Counted from the first letter of the stretch, positions 33,628 through 44,900 are shown. The stretch: DNA of 64,000 bases from Streptomyces lavendofoliae (GCF_014649735.1 NZ_BMTP01000003.1:310001-374000); one strand, 5' to 3'. Program-made: numbers and translations. The notes: generated from the letters alone by a model not told the origin.

Positions 33628-34548
33628 TCAGAGGGTGCCCAGCTTGATCAGTGACAGCAGGGCCACCAGCTGGATCGCCGACGCGCCCAGGGCCTTCGGC
33701 CACGGCAGGTCGTGGGACTTGCTGACCATCGACGTGAAGAGCGCTCCGGCCGCCAGCCAGGACAGCCAGCCGATGACCTGGACGAGGGTGTTCTCGCCGC
33801 CCAGGAAGAGGGCGAAGACCAGGCGCGGCGCGTCGGTCATCGACATGATCAGCATCGAGAGGCCGACCGTCGGCTGCCAGGCGCCGTCGCCGCCGAGCTG
33901 GCGGGCCAGGGTGTGGGTGACCGCGCCGAGGATCGCGCCGCCGATGACGAACATGACGCCGGTGACGAGGACCGAGGGGACCGCCGTGGAGAGGGTGGCG
34001 TTGATGGTCTCCTCGCGGGCCTGGTCGAACCCGAAGAGGGCGAGCAGGCCGTAGAGGAAGGTCACCACCAGCGCCGGGCCCCACACGGCGTGGTCGCGCA
34101 TCTGCCAGAACGTGGGTCCGGGGCGCATCACGATGCCGCTGAGCAGCTGCTTCCAGTGCAGGCGCGGGCCGGCCGGGGCGGCGGGGGCGCCGGCCTGGTA
34201 GGTGGCGCCGTCGCCGTACGCGTCGGGCGCGGCGGCGTACGCCTCGTCGTGGATGCTGAACGCCCGGGTGTGACCCGGGTTGTTCGCCGCGTACGGGTCG
34301 TGCGGGGGAGCGGCGTGCCCTTGCGCGTAGGGGTCGCCGAAGTACTCCGGCTCGCCGTACGGCTGCTGTCCCTGGGGCTGCCCGTGGGGCTGTCCGTGGT
34401 GCTGTCCCCGGTGCCCGTGCTGCCCCTGGTGCCACTGCTGCTGGGGCCCCGCGTACGGGGGCGGCGCCGCCGCTCCGCCGTAGGGCGCCTGCTGCTGTTG
34501 TCGCGGGGTGCGGTTGTCCCGGCCGCGTCCGATCCTGAATCCAGCCAC
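33628..34548 (-). CDS. Yip1-domain membrane protein with Gln/His/Gly/Pro-rich N-terminus
   Basis: 306 residues from the GTG at 34548. That start is preferred because the protein then opens with MAGFRIGRGRDNRTP-like sequence, whereas the alternative ATG at 34629 adds a disordered leader. Residues 15-130 are rich in Gln, His, Pro, Gly and Tyr. Residues about 140-300 form a five-helix Yip1 domain (GIVMRPGPTFWQMRDHAVWG; FLYGLLALFGFDQAREETI). Bacterial Yip1 proteins are poorly understood. The gene converges on the dcd operon across its terminator. Confidence 0.75.
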   Translation of the reverse strand: MAGFRIGRGRDNRTPRQQQQAPYGGAAAPPPYAGPQQQWHQGQHGHRGQHHGQPHGQPQGQQPYGEPEYFGDPYAQGHAAPPHDPYAANNPGHTRAFSIHDEAYAAAPDAYGDGATYQAGAPAAPAGPRLHWKQLLSGIVMRPGPTFWQMRDHAVWGPALVVTFLYGLLALFGFDQAREETINATLSTAVPSVLVTGVMFVIGGAILGAVTHTLARQLGGDGAWQPTVGLSMLIMSMTDAPRLVFALFLGGENTLVQVIGWLSWLAAGALFTSMVSKSHDLPWPKALGASAIQLVALLSLIKLGTL

Positions 34549-34802
34549 GTCACCGAACGTACCCGGTCGCGCCGTGTCCGGTGGACGGGGGCGGGACGGA
34601 GGGACCCCTTTGCTGCTGAGCTGTGACATCCCCTAAGGGGCGGAATCGTCGAACGGTGACCGGTTTGCGTAGGTGTGCGACCGTTCAGCGGTTCTCGTGA
34701 CGGTACTGAGGCGTAGGTCACATGGCCGGCCGGTAGCGTCGTGGGACGGACGGAGTCGCCGACGGCCGGACCGACCGGCTCGTGAAGCCCGACGGTTGAA
34801 AC

Positions 34803-34846
34803 GAAGCGGCCGGGCCCGCCCCCTCGGGGGCAGGTCCGGCCGCTTC
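34803..34846. terminator. Hairpin downstream of the iron-sulfur protein gene
   Basis: GAAGCGGCCGGGCCCGCCCC pairs with GGGGGCAGGTCCGGCCGCTTC with minor mismatches. It lies just after the stop of the minus-strand gene that ends at 34867. Confidence 0.7.
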
Positions 34847-34866
34847 CGCCGTTCTCGTACGCCGGA

Positions 34867-37128
34867 CTACTTCACCGGCTCCGGCTCGGGGTCCGTCTCC
34901 TCCGCCGCGGTGGGCTCCGCGGGCGTCTTGACGGAGTCCAGCAGCAGCTGGGCCACGTCCACGACCTGGAGGCTCTCCTTGGCCTTGCCGTCGTTCTTCT
35001 TGCCGTTCACGGAGTCCGTGAGCATCACCAGGCAGAAGGGGCAGGCGGTGGAGACGATGTCCGGGTTGAGGGACAGCGCCTCGTCGACGCGCTCGGTGTT
35101 GATGCGCTTGCCGATCCGCTCCTCCATCCACATCCGCGCGCCACCGGCGCCGCAGCAGAAGCCCCGCTCCTTGTGGCGGTGCATCTCCTGCTGGCGCAGG
35201 CCCGGGACGGCCGACATGATCTCGCGCGGCGGCGTGTAGACCTTGTTGTGCCGGCCCAGGTAGCACGGGTCGTGGTAGGTGATCAGGCCGTCGACCGGCG
35301 TCACCGGGGTCAGCCTGCCCTCGTCGATGAGGTGCTGGAGCAGCTGCGTGTGGTGGATGACCTCGAACTCGCCGCCCAGCTGCGGGTACTCGTTCGCGAT
35401 CGTGTTGAAGCAGTGCGGGCAGGTCGCGACGATCTTCTTCGCCGACTTCGGCTTCCTCGTCGACTCGTCCTCGTCGTCCTCGCCGAACGCCATGTTCAGC
35501 ATCGCGACGTTCTCCTGGCCGAGCTGCTGGAACAGCGGCTCGTTGCCCAGGCGGCGGGCGGAGTCACCCGTGCACTTCTCGTCGCCGCCCATGATCGCGA
35601 ACTTGACGCCCGCCATGTGCAGCAGCTCCGCGAAGGCCTTGGTGGTCTTCTTGGCCCGGTCCTCGAGGGCGCCCGCGCAGCCGACCCAGTACAGGTAGTC
35701 GACCTCGGAGAGGTCCTCGACGTCCCTGCCCACGATCGGGACCTCGAAGTCGACCTCCTTGGTCCACTCCACGCGCTGCTTCTTGGCCAGACCCCAGGGG
35801 TTGCCCTTCTTCTCCAGGTTCTTGAGCATCGTGCCCGCCTCGGACGGGAACGCGGACTCGATCATCACCTGGTAGCGGCGCATGTCGACGATGTGGTCGA
35901 CGTGCTCGATGTCGACCGGGCACTGCTCCACGCACGCGCCGCAGGTGGTGCAGGACCACAGCACGTCCGGGTCGATGACGCCGTTCTCCTCCAGCGTGCC
36001 GATCAGCGGGCGCTCGGCCTCGGCGAGGGCGGCGGCGGGGACGTCCTTCAGGGCCTCCTCGGAGGCCTTCTCGTCGCCCTCCATGGTCTTGCCGCCGCCG
36101 GCCAGCAGGTACGGCGCCTTGGCGTGCGCGTGGTCCCGCAGCGACATGATCAGCAGCTTCGGGGAGAGCGGCTTGCCGGTGTTCCAGGCCGGGCACTGCG
36201 ACTGGCAGCGACCGCACTCGGTGCAGGTGGAGAAGTCGAGGATGCCCTTCCAGGAGAAGTGCTCGACCTGGGAGACGCCGTAGACGTCGTCCTCGCCCGG
36301 GTCCTCGAAGTCGATCTCCTTGCCGCCCGACGTCATGGGCTGGAGCGCGCCGAGGGCGGTCGAGCCGTCGGCCTCGCGCTTGAACCAGATGTTCGGGAAC
36401 GCCAGGAAGCGGTGCCAGGCCACACCCATGTTGATGTTGAGCGAGACCGTGATCATCCAGATCATGGTGGTGCTCAGCTTGATCATGGCGAAGAGGTAGA
36501 CCAGGTTCTGCAGCGCGCCCACGCTCAGGCCCTTGAAGGCCAGGACCAGCGGATACGAGGCGAAGTACGCGGCCTCGTAGTGGTCGACGTGGTGCAGGGC
36601 GCCCTCGAGGCCGCGCAGGACGTAGATCGCGAGTCCGATGGTGAGGATGACGTACTCGACGAAGTACGCCTGGCCCATCTTCGAGCCGGCGAACCGTGAC
36701 TTGCGGCCGGGCCGCGAGGGGAGGTTCAGCAGGCGGATGACGATCAGCGTGGCGATGCCGAGGGTGGTCATCGCGCCGATGAACTCGATGTAGAGCTCGT
36801 ACGGCAGGAAGCCGCCGATGACCGGCAGCGTCCAGTCGGCCTGGAACAGCTGGCCGTACGCCGTGACGATGGTCGGCGGCAGCGTCAGGAAGCCGACCGC
36901 CACGAACCAGTGGGCGACGCCGACGATGCCCCACCGGTTCATCCGCGTGTGGCCGAGGAACTCCCTTACCAGGGTGACGCTGCGCTGGTACGGGTTGTCG
37001 GTCCGGGTGCCGGCGGGGACCGGCTGGCCCAGCTTGAAGTAGCGGACGAACTGGCCGATGGCGCGGGCGAGCAGCGCAACGCCGACCACGGTCAGGGTCA
37101 GCGACACAATGATCGCGGCGAGTTGCAT
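34867..37128 (-). CDS. Membrane-bound (Fe-S) oxidoreductase, HdrD/GlpC-like with CCG domains
   Basis: 753 residues. The N-terminal 240 residues hold about five transmembrane helices (for example FVAVGFLTLPPTIVTAYGQL), similar to a heme-b or quinone-interacting NarI-like module. Two 4Fe-4S clusters follow in a ferredoxin-type domain: CTECGRCQSQCP and CTTCGACVEQCP. Two CCG (HdrD-type) domains complete the chain, with YHDPCYLGRHN and GFCCGAGG. It is a common actinobacterial respiratory-type enzyme whose donor is not established; electron transfer between a dehydrogenase and quinone is likely. ATG 37128 follows GGAGCCTC. Confidence 0.9.
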   Translation of the reverse strand: MQLAAIIVSLTLTVVGVALLARAIGQFVRYFKLGQPVPAGTRTDNPYQRSVTLVREFLGHTRMNRWGIVGVAHWFVAVGFLTLPPTIVTAYGQLFQADWTLPVIGGFLPYELYIEFIGAMTTLGIATLIVIRLLNLPSRPGRKSRFAGSKMGQAYFVEYVILTIGLAIYVLRGLEGALHHVDHYEAAYFASYPLVLAFKGLSVGALQNLVYLFAMIKLSTTMIWMITVSLNINMGVAWHRFLAFPNIWFKREADGSTALGALQPMTSGGKEIDFEDPGEDDVYGVSQVEHFSWKGILDFSTCTECGRCQSQCPAWNTGKPLSPKLLIMSLRDHAHAKAPYLLAGGGKTMEGDEKASEEALKDVPAAALAEAERPLIGTLEENGVIDPDVLWSCTTCGACVEQCPVDIEHVDHIVDMRRYQVMIESAFPSEAGTMLKNLEKKGNPWGLAKKQRVEWTKEVDFEVPIVGRDVEDLSEVDYLYWVGCAGALEDRAKKTTKAFAELLHMAGVKFAIMGGDEKCTGDSARRLGNEPLFQQLGQENVAMLNMAFGEDDEDESTRKPKSAKKIVATCPHCFNTIANEYPQLGGEFEVIHHTQLLQHLIDEGRLTPVTPVDGLITYHDPCYLGRHNKVYTPPREIMSAVPGLRQQEMHRHKERGFCCGAGGARMWMEERIGKRINTERVDEALSLNPDIVSTACPFCLVMLTDSVNGKKNDGKAKESLQVVDVAQLLLDSVKTPAEPTAAEETDPEPEPVK

Positions 37129-37214
37129 GGAGGCTCCTCGGGCCTGCGAGGGTGGGAGGGCTTAGGCACTACTACTAAGCGGTAACTTATTCAGTCCGTG
37201 CTGAGCGTACCCAC

Positions 37215-37757
37215 TTATTCCGCCGCACTGTAGCCGCGCAGGCGGTGATCTGCGTCGCTCAGGTGAGCCTGACCGGGCACGGTGCGCGACCCGCGCCACC
37301 CGCGCACCGTGCGCAGCAGCAGCGCGAGGTCGAGTCCGATCCACTCGTGCTCCACGTAGTGCTGGTCGAGCAGCAGCGGCTCGTCCCATGGCAGCGCGGA
37401 TCCGCGCCGGACCTGCGCCAGGCCGGTCAGTCCCGGTCTGACGCCGTGGCGCCAGGGGGCTCCGGCGGCGGGGTGGCCGGGCGGCAGGGGCGCCGGCCCG
37501 ACCAGCGACATCTCGCCTCGCAGGACGTGCGGCAGGCGGGAGAGCACGTCCAGGCGGAAGCGGCGCACGGGCAGGTAGCGCAGCGTGAAGGGCCGGCCGC
37601 CCAGCCCGGTTCGCGTCTCCGCCACGAAGACGCCGCCGGGCGGCCGTCCCAGGGCGGTCGCGACGGTTGCCGCGAGGAGCAGCGGGGCGGCGAGGGCGAG
37701 CAGGGCGGACCCGAGGGCCAGATCGAGGATGCGCTTGGGGTGGGGGGAGGGGCGCAT
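37215..37757 (-). CDS. Short bacterial sugar-transferase-like protein
   Basis: 180 residues. One membrane-associated helix (about 12-35) precedes a PF02397-like transferase core: ETRTGLGGRPFTLRYLPVRR, the hallmark LRGEMSLVGPAPLPPG, and GVRPGLTGLAQVRRGSAL. The usual DELPQ element upstream of LxGxMS is replaced by LSRLPHV, and the protein is at the lower size limit. Such enzymes pass sugar-1-phosphate to undecaprenyl phosphate at the start of exopolysaccharide synthesis. It may be functional or decaying. It starts head-to-head with the dnaK promoter region, 320 bp away. Confidence 0.7.
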   Translation of the reverse strand: MRPSPHPKRILDLALGSALLALAAPLLLAATVATALGRPPGGVFVAETRTGLGGRPFTLRYLPVRRFRLDVLSRLPHVLRGEMSLVGPAPLPPGHPAAGAPWRHGVRPGLTGLAQVRRGSALPWDEPLLLDQHYVEHEWIGLDLALLLRTVRGWRGSRTVPGQAHLSDADHRLRGYSAAE

Positions 37758-37928
37758 GGGACACACACCTGACGACTTTGCGCGAAATGCGGCTTTTGTG
37801 GGTTTCTTGCACGATCGCACGGTTGTGTGTGTGGTGGTAGGGGTTGCGGGTACGCGGCGGGTCGTGCACCGGAGCGGCCGCCCGTTCGGCCGCCGGATTC
37901 TCCCGTCGCCCGGCAGCGCGTCGCGCTC

Positions 37929-38045
37929 CGTCCGGCCGGTCGCCCCGCGTGCGTCCGGCCGGCGGCTGGGTGTCCGTCGGCCGGTGGTCCCGCCACCCGT
38001 CCGGCCGGTAGCCCCGTCACTCGTCCGGCCGCTCGTCCGGTGCTC
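37929..38045. repeat. Degenerate 23-bp tandem repeat
   Basis: Five units begin at 37929, 37952, 37975, 37998 and 38022 with the common head CGTCCGGCCGG (one unit CGTCGGCCGG, the last CGTCCGGCCGC). The rest of each unit is more variable but GC-rich. It lies between the sugar-transferase gene and the HspR operators of dnaK and is not in a convincing gene. Confidence 0.7.
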
Positions 38046-38079
38046 CCGAGGCTGCTCTGCCATGGGTCCGGCCAGCGAA

Positions 38080-38100
38080 GTTGAGTGTGGTGGACTCAAC
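38080..38100. promoter_or_regulatory. HspR box (HAIR) 1 of dnaK operon
   Basis: GTTGAGT-N7-ACTCAAC, a perfect 7-bp inverted repeat with 7-bp spacing. It departs from the HAIR consensus CTTGAGT-N7-ACTCAAG only at the outermost base of each arm. It lies 72 bp upstream of the dnaK ATG. Confidence 0.85.
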
Positions 38101-38108
38101 TCTGTTGA

Positions 38109-40699
<2,591 letters not shown>

Positions 40700-40732
40700 C
40701 GCGTTGACCGGTGATCGGAAGGAGGGACGTCG

Positions 40733-41920
40733 ATGAGCACGAAGGACTTCGTGGAGAAGGACTACTACAAGGTTCTCGGCGTCCCCAAGGACGCCACCGA
40801 GGCCGAGATCAAGAAGGCGTACCGGAAGCTCGCCCGCGAGTTCCACCCGGACGCCAACAAGGGTGACGCGGGCGCGGAGGCGCGCTTCAAGGAGATCTCC
40901 GAGGCGAACGACGTCCTCGGCGACCCCAAGAAGCGCAAGGAGTACGACGACGCCCGCGCCCTGTTCGGCAACGGCGGCTTCCGCGCCGGTCCGGGTGGCG
41001 GTGCCGGTGGTACCTTCAACTTCGACCTGGGCGACCTCTTCGGGGGCGCCCAGGGCGGGGCCGGCGGTGCCGGCGGGGCCGGTGGCTTCGGCGGCGGCCT
41101 CGGGGACGTGTTCGGCGGCCTGTTCAACCGGGGCGGCGCCGGCACGCGCACCCAGCCGCGCCGTGGCCAGGACATCGAGTCCGAGGTGACGCTCAGCTTC
41201 ACCGAGGCGGTGGACGGGGCCACGGTCCCGCTGCGGATGTCCAGCCAGCAGCCCTGCAAGGCCTGTTCGGGCACCGGCGACAAGAATGGCACGCCGCGCG
41301 TGTGCCCGACCTGCGTGGGCACCGGCCAGGTCTCGCGCGGCGGCAGCGGCTCCTTCTCGCTGACCGACCCGTGCGTGGACTGCAAGGGCCGCGGGCTCAT
41401 CGCCCAGGACCCGTGCGACGTCTGCCACGGCAGCGGGCGCGCCAAGTCGTCCCGCACCATGCAGGTCCGCATCCCCGCGGGCGTCTCCGACGGGCAGCGC
41501 ATCCGGCTGCGCGGCAAGGGCGCGCCCGGCGAGCGGGGCGGCCCCGCCGGTGACCTGTACGTGGTGGTGCACGTGGGAGCCCACCCGGTCTTCGGCCGCA
41601 AGGGCGACAACCTGACCGTCACGGTGCCCGTCACGTTCGACGAGGCGGCGCTCGGCGGCGAGATCAGGGTGCCCACCCTCGGCGGGCCCGCGGTCACGCT
41701 GAAGATCCCGGCCGGCACGCCCAACGGCCGGACCATGCGCGCCCGGGGCAAGGGGGCGGTCCGCAAGGACGGCACCCGTGGCGACCTCCTCGTCACCGTC
41801 GAGGTGGCCGTGCCCAAGGACCTGGGCGACAAGGCGCGTGAGGCGCTCGAAACGTACCGGGAGGCCATGGCGGGTGAGGACCCGCGGGCCGAGCTGTTCC
41901 AGGCCGCGAAGGGGGCTTGA
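40733..41920 (+). CDS. dnaJ: Co-chaperone DnaJ (type I Hsp40)
   Basis: 395 residues. The J domain (about 10-75) has YYKVLGVPKDATEAEIKKAY and the HPD tripeptide. A Gly/Phe-rich region spans about 80-140. Four CxxCxGxG-type zinc repeats are all present: CKACSGTG, CPTCVGTG, CVDCKGRG and CDVCHGSG. Two C-terminal substrate-binding domains follow. It stimulates DnaK ATPase and delivers clients. GGAAGGAGG before the ATG; hspR starts one base after its stop. Confidence 0.97.
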   Translation: MSTKDFVEKDYYKVLGVPKDATEAEIKKAYRKLAREFHPDANKGDAGAEARFKEISEANDVLGDPKKRKEYDDARALFGNGGFRAGPGGGAGGTFNFDLGDLFGGAQGGAGGAGGAGGFGGGLGDVFGGLFNRGGAGTRTQPRRGQDIESEVTLSFTEAVDGATVPLRMSSQQPCKACSGTGDKNGTPRVCPTCVGTGQVSRGGSGSFSLTDPCVDCKGRGLIAQDPCDVCHGSGRAKSSRTMQVRIPAGVSDGQRIRLRGKGAPGERGGPAGDLYVVVHVGAHPVFGRKGDNLTVTVPVTFDEAALGGEIRVPTLGGPAVTLKIPAGTPNGRTMRARGKGAVRKDGTRGDLLVTVEVAVPKDLGDKAREALETYREAMAGEDPRAELFQAAKGA

Positions 41921-41921
41921 G

Positions 41922-42374
41922 ATGGACGGACGCCGTCGCAATCCGTACGAGCTGACCGAAGAGACACCGGTGTACGTGATCTCGGTGGCGGCCCAGCTCA
42001 GCGGACTGCACCCGCAGACCCTGCGCCAGTACGACCGGCTGGGCCTGGTCTCGCCGGACCGCACGGCCGGGCGGGGCCGGCGCTACTCGGCACGTGACAT
42101 CGAACTGCTGCGGCAGGTGCAGCAGCTGTCGCAGGACGAGGGCATCAACCTCGCGGGGATCAAGCGGATCATCGAACTGGAGAACCAGGTCGCCGCCCTC
42201 CAGTCCCGGGTCGCGGAGCTGTCGGCGGCGGTCGAGGGCGCGGCGGCGGCGATGCGGCAGCGCGAGGCCCAGGTGCACGCCTCGTACCGCCGCGACCTGG
42301 TCCCGTACCAGGACGTGCAGCAGGCGAGCGCCCTGGTGGTGTGGCGGCCGCCCAAGCGCGGCGAACACGCCTGA
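41922..42374 (+). CDS. hspR: Heat-shock repressor HspR (MerR family)
   Basis: 150 residues, a normal length. MerR-type winged HTH (about 12-80: PVYVISVAAQLSGLHPQTLR; QYDRLGLVSPDRTAGRGRRY) followed by a coiled coil (IELENQVAALQSRVAEL). It is the last gene of the dnaK operon and binds the HAIR boxes in front of dnaK and clpB, helped by DnaK, to repress both until heat or misfolding titrates DnaK away. Confidence 0.95.
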   Translation: MDGRRRNPYELTEETPVYVISVAAQLSGLHPQTLRQYDRLGLVSPDRTAGRGRRYSARDIELLRQVQQLSQDEGINLAGIKRIIELENQVAALQSRVAELSAAVEGAAAAMRQREAQVHASYRRDLVPYQDVQQASALVVWRPPKRGEHA

Positions 42375-42384
42375 CGTCTTACCG

Positions 42385-42418
42385 GACGGCCCCTTCCGCA
42401 GCGGCGGAGGGGGCCGTC
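42385..42418 (+). terminator. Terminator of the dnaK-grpE-dnaJ-hspR operon
   Basis: Exact 15-bp arms, GACGGCCCCTTCCGC and GCGGAGGGGGCCGTC save for one G-T pair, with a 4-nt loop, 10 bp after the hspR stop. Confidence 0.85.
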
Positions 42419-42543
42419 AGGCTTTCCGGGCGGCTACGGGGCCCTGAGCCCCGGCGGTCCGGCCTGCGGGCCGGCTCCCGAACGGCTATGGCGGACAGGG
42501 CGGTTGCGGCGGTCCGGTCGGCCGCGCGTGCGATGATCCGGGC

Positions 42544-43188
42544 GTGCGTACGAAACGGGGAACCCTGAGCGGCCGGCTGGGCGCCGGCGCGGCCCTGGTG
42601 GCGCTGGCCGCCGTCGGGACGGGCTGCGACGACGAGACGGGTGACGCCCCGCTGCCGGAACGGATCACGGCGCGCCCGGCGACGCCCCCGCCGCTTCCCG
42701 AGCCGTCGTCGCCGGGGACGCCGCCCCGGACGGTCTCACGGGCGCCCGGGGCCGCCGAGCCGGGTTGTCCGGCCTCAGGGGTGCGGGTCGGGACCGGGAC
42801 GACCGAGGCGGCGATGGGCCTGCGTGCGATGGGGCTGACCCTGCGCAACTGCGGCACGAAGCCGTTCGAGGTGAGCGGGTACCCGGCCGTGGAGGTGCTC
42901 GGCGAGCGCCACGAGAAGCTGGACGTGACCGTCCGGCGCGGGTCGAGCGTCGACAGCTCCGCCGTGCCGTCCACGTTCGTCCTGGCGCCCGGCGGGCAGG
43001 CACGGGCGTCGGTGGTGTGGCGCAACACGGTGACCCGTACGGACGTCGTGGCGACGAACGGCACGTATGTGCGGGTGACCCCGGGTTCCGGCGCCGCCGC
43101 CCAGACGGTCGCCCCGGCCGACGGGGGCCCGCTGGACCTCGGCAACACCGGGACGCTGGAGGTCACTCCCTGGAAGCCGGACGCCTAG
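42544..43188 (+). CDS. DUF4232 lipoprotein
   Basis: 214 residues. Basic start and hydrophobic signal ending in the lipobox AVGTGC, so the mature protein is lipid-anchored outside. A Pro-rich linker (35-70) leads to a DUF4232 beta domain with a conserved Cys pair (EPGCPASGVRVGTG and TLRNCGTKPFEVSGYP). The family is abundant in actinobacteria without a known role. GTG start at 42544. A 12-bp near-repeat (GGACGCCTGGCC) continues past its stop. Confidence 0.85.
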   Translation: MRTKRGTLSGRLGAGAALVALAAVGTGCDDETGDAPLPERITARPATPPPLPEPSSPGTPPRTVSRAPGAAEPGCPASGVRVGTGTTEAAMGLRAMGLTLRNCGTKPFEVSGYPAVEVLGERHEKLDVTVRRGSSVDSSAVPSTFVLAPGGQARASVVWRNTVTRTDVVATNGTYVRVTPGSGAAAQTVAPADGGPLDLGNTGTLEVTPWKPDA

Positions 43189-43266
43189 CCGGACGCCTGG
43201 CCGGACGCCTGGCCGACGTCCGGTCGGCCGGGGCGCGCGGGGGCGGCGGGGCGGTATCGCGCCCGG

Positions 43267-44247
43267 TCAGTGGTCCTGCTCCAGGATGCCGGACCGGGCG
43301 ATCAGGTATCCCAGCTGCGCGCGGCTGCCGCTGCCGAGGACGGCGGCGAGCTTGGCGATGTGGGCGCGGCAGGTCCGTACGTTCATGCCGAGGCGGCGGG
43401 CGATCGCCTCGTCGACGTGGCCTTCGACGAGGAGCTTGGCGATGGAGCGCTGGACGCCGCTGATGCCGTCCGACTTCAGGTCGTAGGGGATCTGCTCGTT
43501 GATGGGTACGGCCAGCTGCCAGAACTGGTCGAAGACCCCGGCGAGGTAGGCGACCAGCCCGGGGTGGCGCAGCTCCAGGGCGACCTGGCGGTCGCTGCGC
43601 GCCGGGACGAAGGCCACTTCGCGGTCGACAATGATGAGCCGGTCGATGATCTGCTCCAGGGTGCGCACCTGCACCTCGGGGCCGACGTGGTCGAGGTACG
43701 TCAGCGTCAACTCGGTGTGCCGCGCGGTGTGCTGGTAGAGCGTGCGCATCCGTACGCCCCGCCCGAGCAGGGGCTTCACCCGGCGCAGGGCCTCGCTCAG
43801 GGCCTGGGCGGGGCGTCCGCCGCCCGGCTGCACGGTGAGCAGTTCCTTCTCGCAGCCGGAGATCACGCGGTCCAGCGTGGCGTTGATGCGGTTGAGCCCC
43901 TCGAGCACGGTGATGGCGTGTGTGGTGGGGGCGTTCTGGGCGCTGATCGCCATGAATGGCTCGAACGCGTCGGACAGTTCGACGGTGAGACGTCTACGCT
44001 CCAGGATCTCGCGCTCGATGGGCTGGAGCAGTTGCGCCAGCGCCGAGGAGGGCGGGACGGGGCGCAGCCACTGGGCGTCGTCCGGGTCGGGGTGGAGCAG
44101 TGCCAGGTCGAGGAGGCACGGCACCTCATCCGCCTCTGACCGGGGTATTCGTCCACTGCGCAAGGCGTTGGCGTAGAGCTCGGAACCCGCCTCGCACAAC
44201 TCTGTGTGGGAATGGGGGTGCCCATGCTTGTCCCATTTCGCGCTCAT
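43267..44247 (-). CDS. LuxR-type HTH regulator (no receiver domain)
   Basis: 326 residues. Residues 1-250 are a helical sensor-like part of unknown ligand (SAFEPF-like centre: LSDAFEPFMAISAQNAPTTH; KPLLGRGVRMRTLYQHTARH, reminiscent of phospholipase-D-like/TrmB sensor folds). Residues about 265-322 are a LuxR HTH (VQRSIAKLLVEGHVDEAIAR; RLGMNVRTCRAHIAKLAAVL). The His-rich N-terminus (KHGHPHSHTE) could bind metal. It is divergent from the secreted DPxWH peptide gene with 130 bp between them, and is the obvious candidate for its regulator. ATG 44247 follows GGGGGTG. Confidence 0.85.
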   Translation of the reverse strand: MSAKWDKHGHPHSHTELCEAGSELYANALRSGRIPRSEADEVPCLLDLALLHPDPDDAQWLRPVPPSSALAQLLQPIEREILERRRLTVELSDAFEPFMAISAQNAPTTHAITVLEGLNRINATLDRVISGCEKELLTVQPGGGRPAQALSEALRRVKPLLGRGVRMRTLYQHTARHTELTLTYLDHVGPEVQVRTLEQIIDRLIIVDREVAFVPARSDRQVALELRHPGLVAYLAGVFDQFWQLAVPINEQIPYDLKSDGISGVQRSIAKLLVEGHVDEAIARRLGMNVRTCRAHIAKLAAVLGSGSRAQLGYLIARSGILEQDH

Positions 44248-44379
44248 CTGTACACCCCCAGGCTCCTGCATCTCAGGAACATGATGCCTGTCGTAGGTGG
44301 TGGAAGCGTGGAGAGTGAGCAATCGTCGTACCCGCGGGGGTTGGAAAGAGACGTTGCCTTCAAGTGAGGTTGCTCGGTG

Positions 44380-44586
44380 ATGACGAAGAGACTCATACGC
44401 GCAGTGGTTGCCAGTGCGTTCATCGCTGCCGGCGCGGTAGGGGTTCTGGGGGTGGCCGAGGATCCGGCCTGGCATGCGGCTCCCAAGACCGCTGTGACCA
44501 CGCCGCCGGACCCCGGCTGGCACGCCGTGACCGCGCTGTCGGGCCCGGCCGACACCGACCCCGCCTGGCACGTTCCCGGCGCATGA
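44380..44586 (+). CDS. Secreted small peptide with three D-P-x-W-H motifs
   Basis: 68 residues. A Sec-type signal (MTKRLIRAVVASAFIAAGAV) leads to a mature part of about 40 residues in which DPAWH, DPGWH and DPAWH are spaced by 16 and 17 residues. The regular repetition of an unusual five-residue motif suggests a multi-core precursor, a signalling peptide or a metal (Trp/His) binding repeat. The stop overlaps the next gene start (ATGA). ATG 44380 or GTG 44377 is the start. I do not recognise a family; similar small peptides divergent from this type of LuxR regulator occur in streptomycetes as far as I recall. Confidence 0.7.
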   Translation: MTKRLIRAVVASAFIAAGAVGVLGVAEDPAWHAAPKTAVTTPPDPGWHAVTALSGPADTDPAWHVPGA

Positions 44587-44900
44587 ACGTTCCCGACGAC
44601 TCGCGCTTCCGGCGCGAGATGGCATCCGCTTACCGGTCCGGGTGGCATTTCATCGACCTCGTCACTGCTGTGCCGCACAGTGGCGATTCGTTGATGGTCA
44701 CCCTCTTCGGGGAGCCGATCGTCATCACGCGCGGAGACGACGAGGACATCCGAGCGTACCGATGCCTCCGGCGGCCCCGCGGAGCTCCGCAGCCCGTCCG
44801 GTGCGCCATCCGGTACGGCATGATTTTCGTCAACCTCGACCAGCGTGATCACCAGCTGGTCGAGCCGGAGACCACCACCGCCACCCCCCGCAGCGCCTGA
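44583..44900 (+). CDS. Rieske-like small protein lacking iron-sulfur ligands
   Basis: 105 residues. The pattern GWHFIDLVTAVPHSGDSLMV, then VTLFGEPIVITRGDDEDIRA, then YRCLRRPRGAPQPVRCAIRY matches the N-terminal Rieske fold of ring-hydroxylating oxygenases (C-x-H-R-G ... C-x2-H). Here the Cys positions remain, but the cluster-binding His residues are Arg and Tyr, so no 2Fe-2S centre is expected. It is coupled to the DPxWH peptide by a 4-bp overlap and is followed by a terminator. It may be a binding or maturation partner for the peptide. Confidence in the fold is moderate. Confidence 0.6.
   Translation: MNVPDDSRFRREMASAYRSGWHFIDLVTAVPHSGDSLMVTLFGEPIVITRGDDEDIRAYRCLRRPRGAPQPVRCAIRYGMIFVNLDQRDHQLVEPETTTATPRSA

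Noticed and set aside
34712..37185. Long + strand open frame opposite the iron-sulfur oxidoreductase
   Set aside because: Its Leu/Val/Arg-rich translation mirrors the conserved minus-strand protein, which has two intact 4Fe-4S motifs and two CCG domains.
43180..43225. 12-bp repeats after the DUF4232 gene
   Set aside because: Three copies of GGACGCCTGGCC-like sequence across the stop codon look like simple slippage and not a regulatory array.
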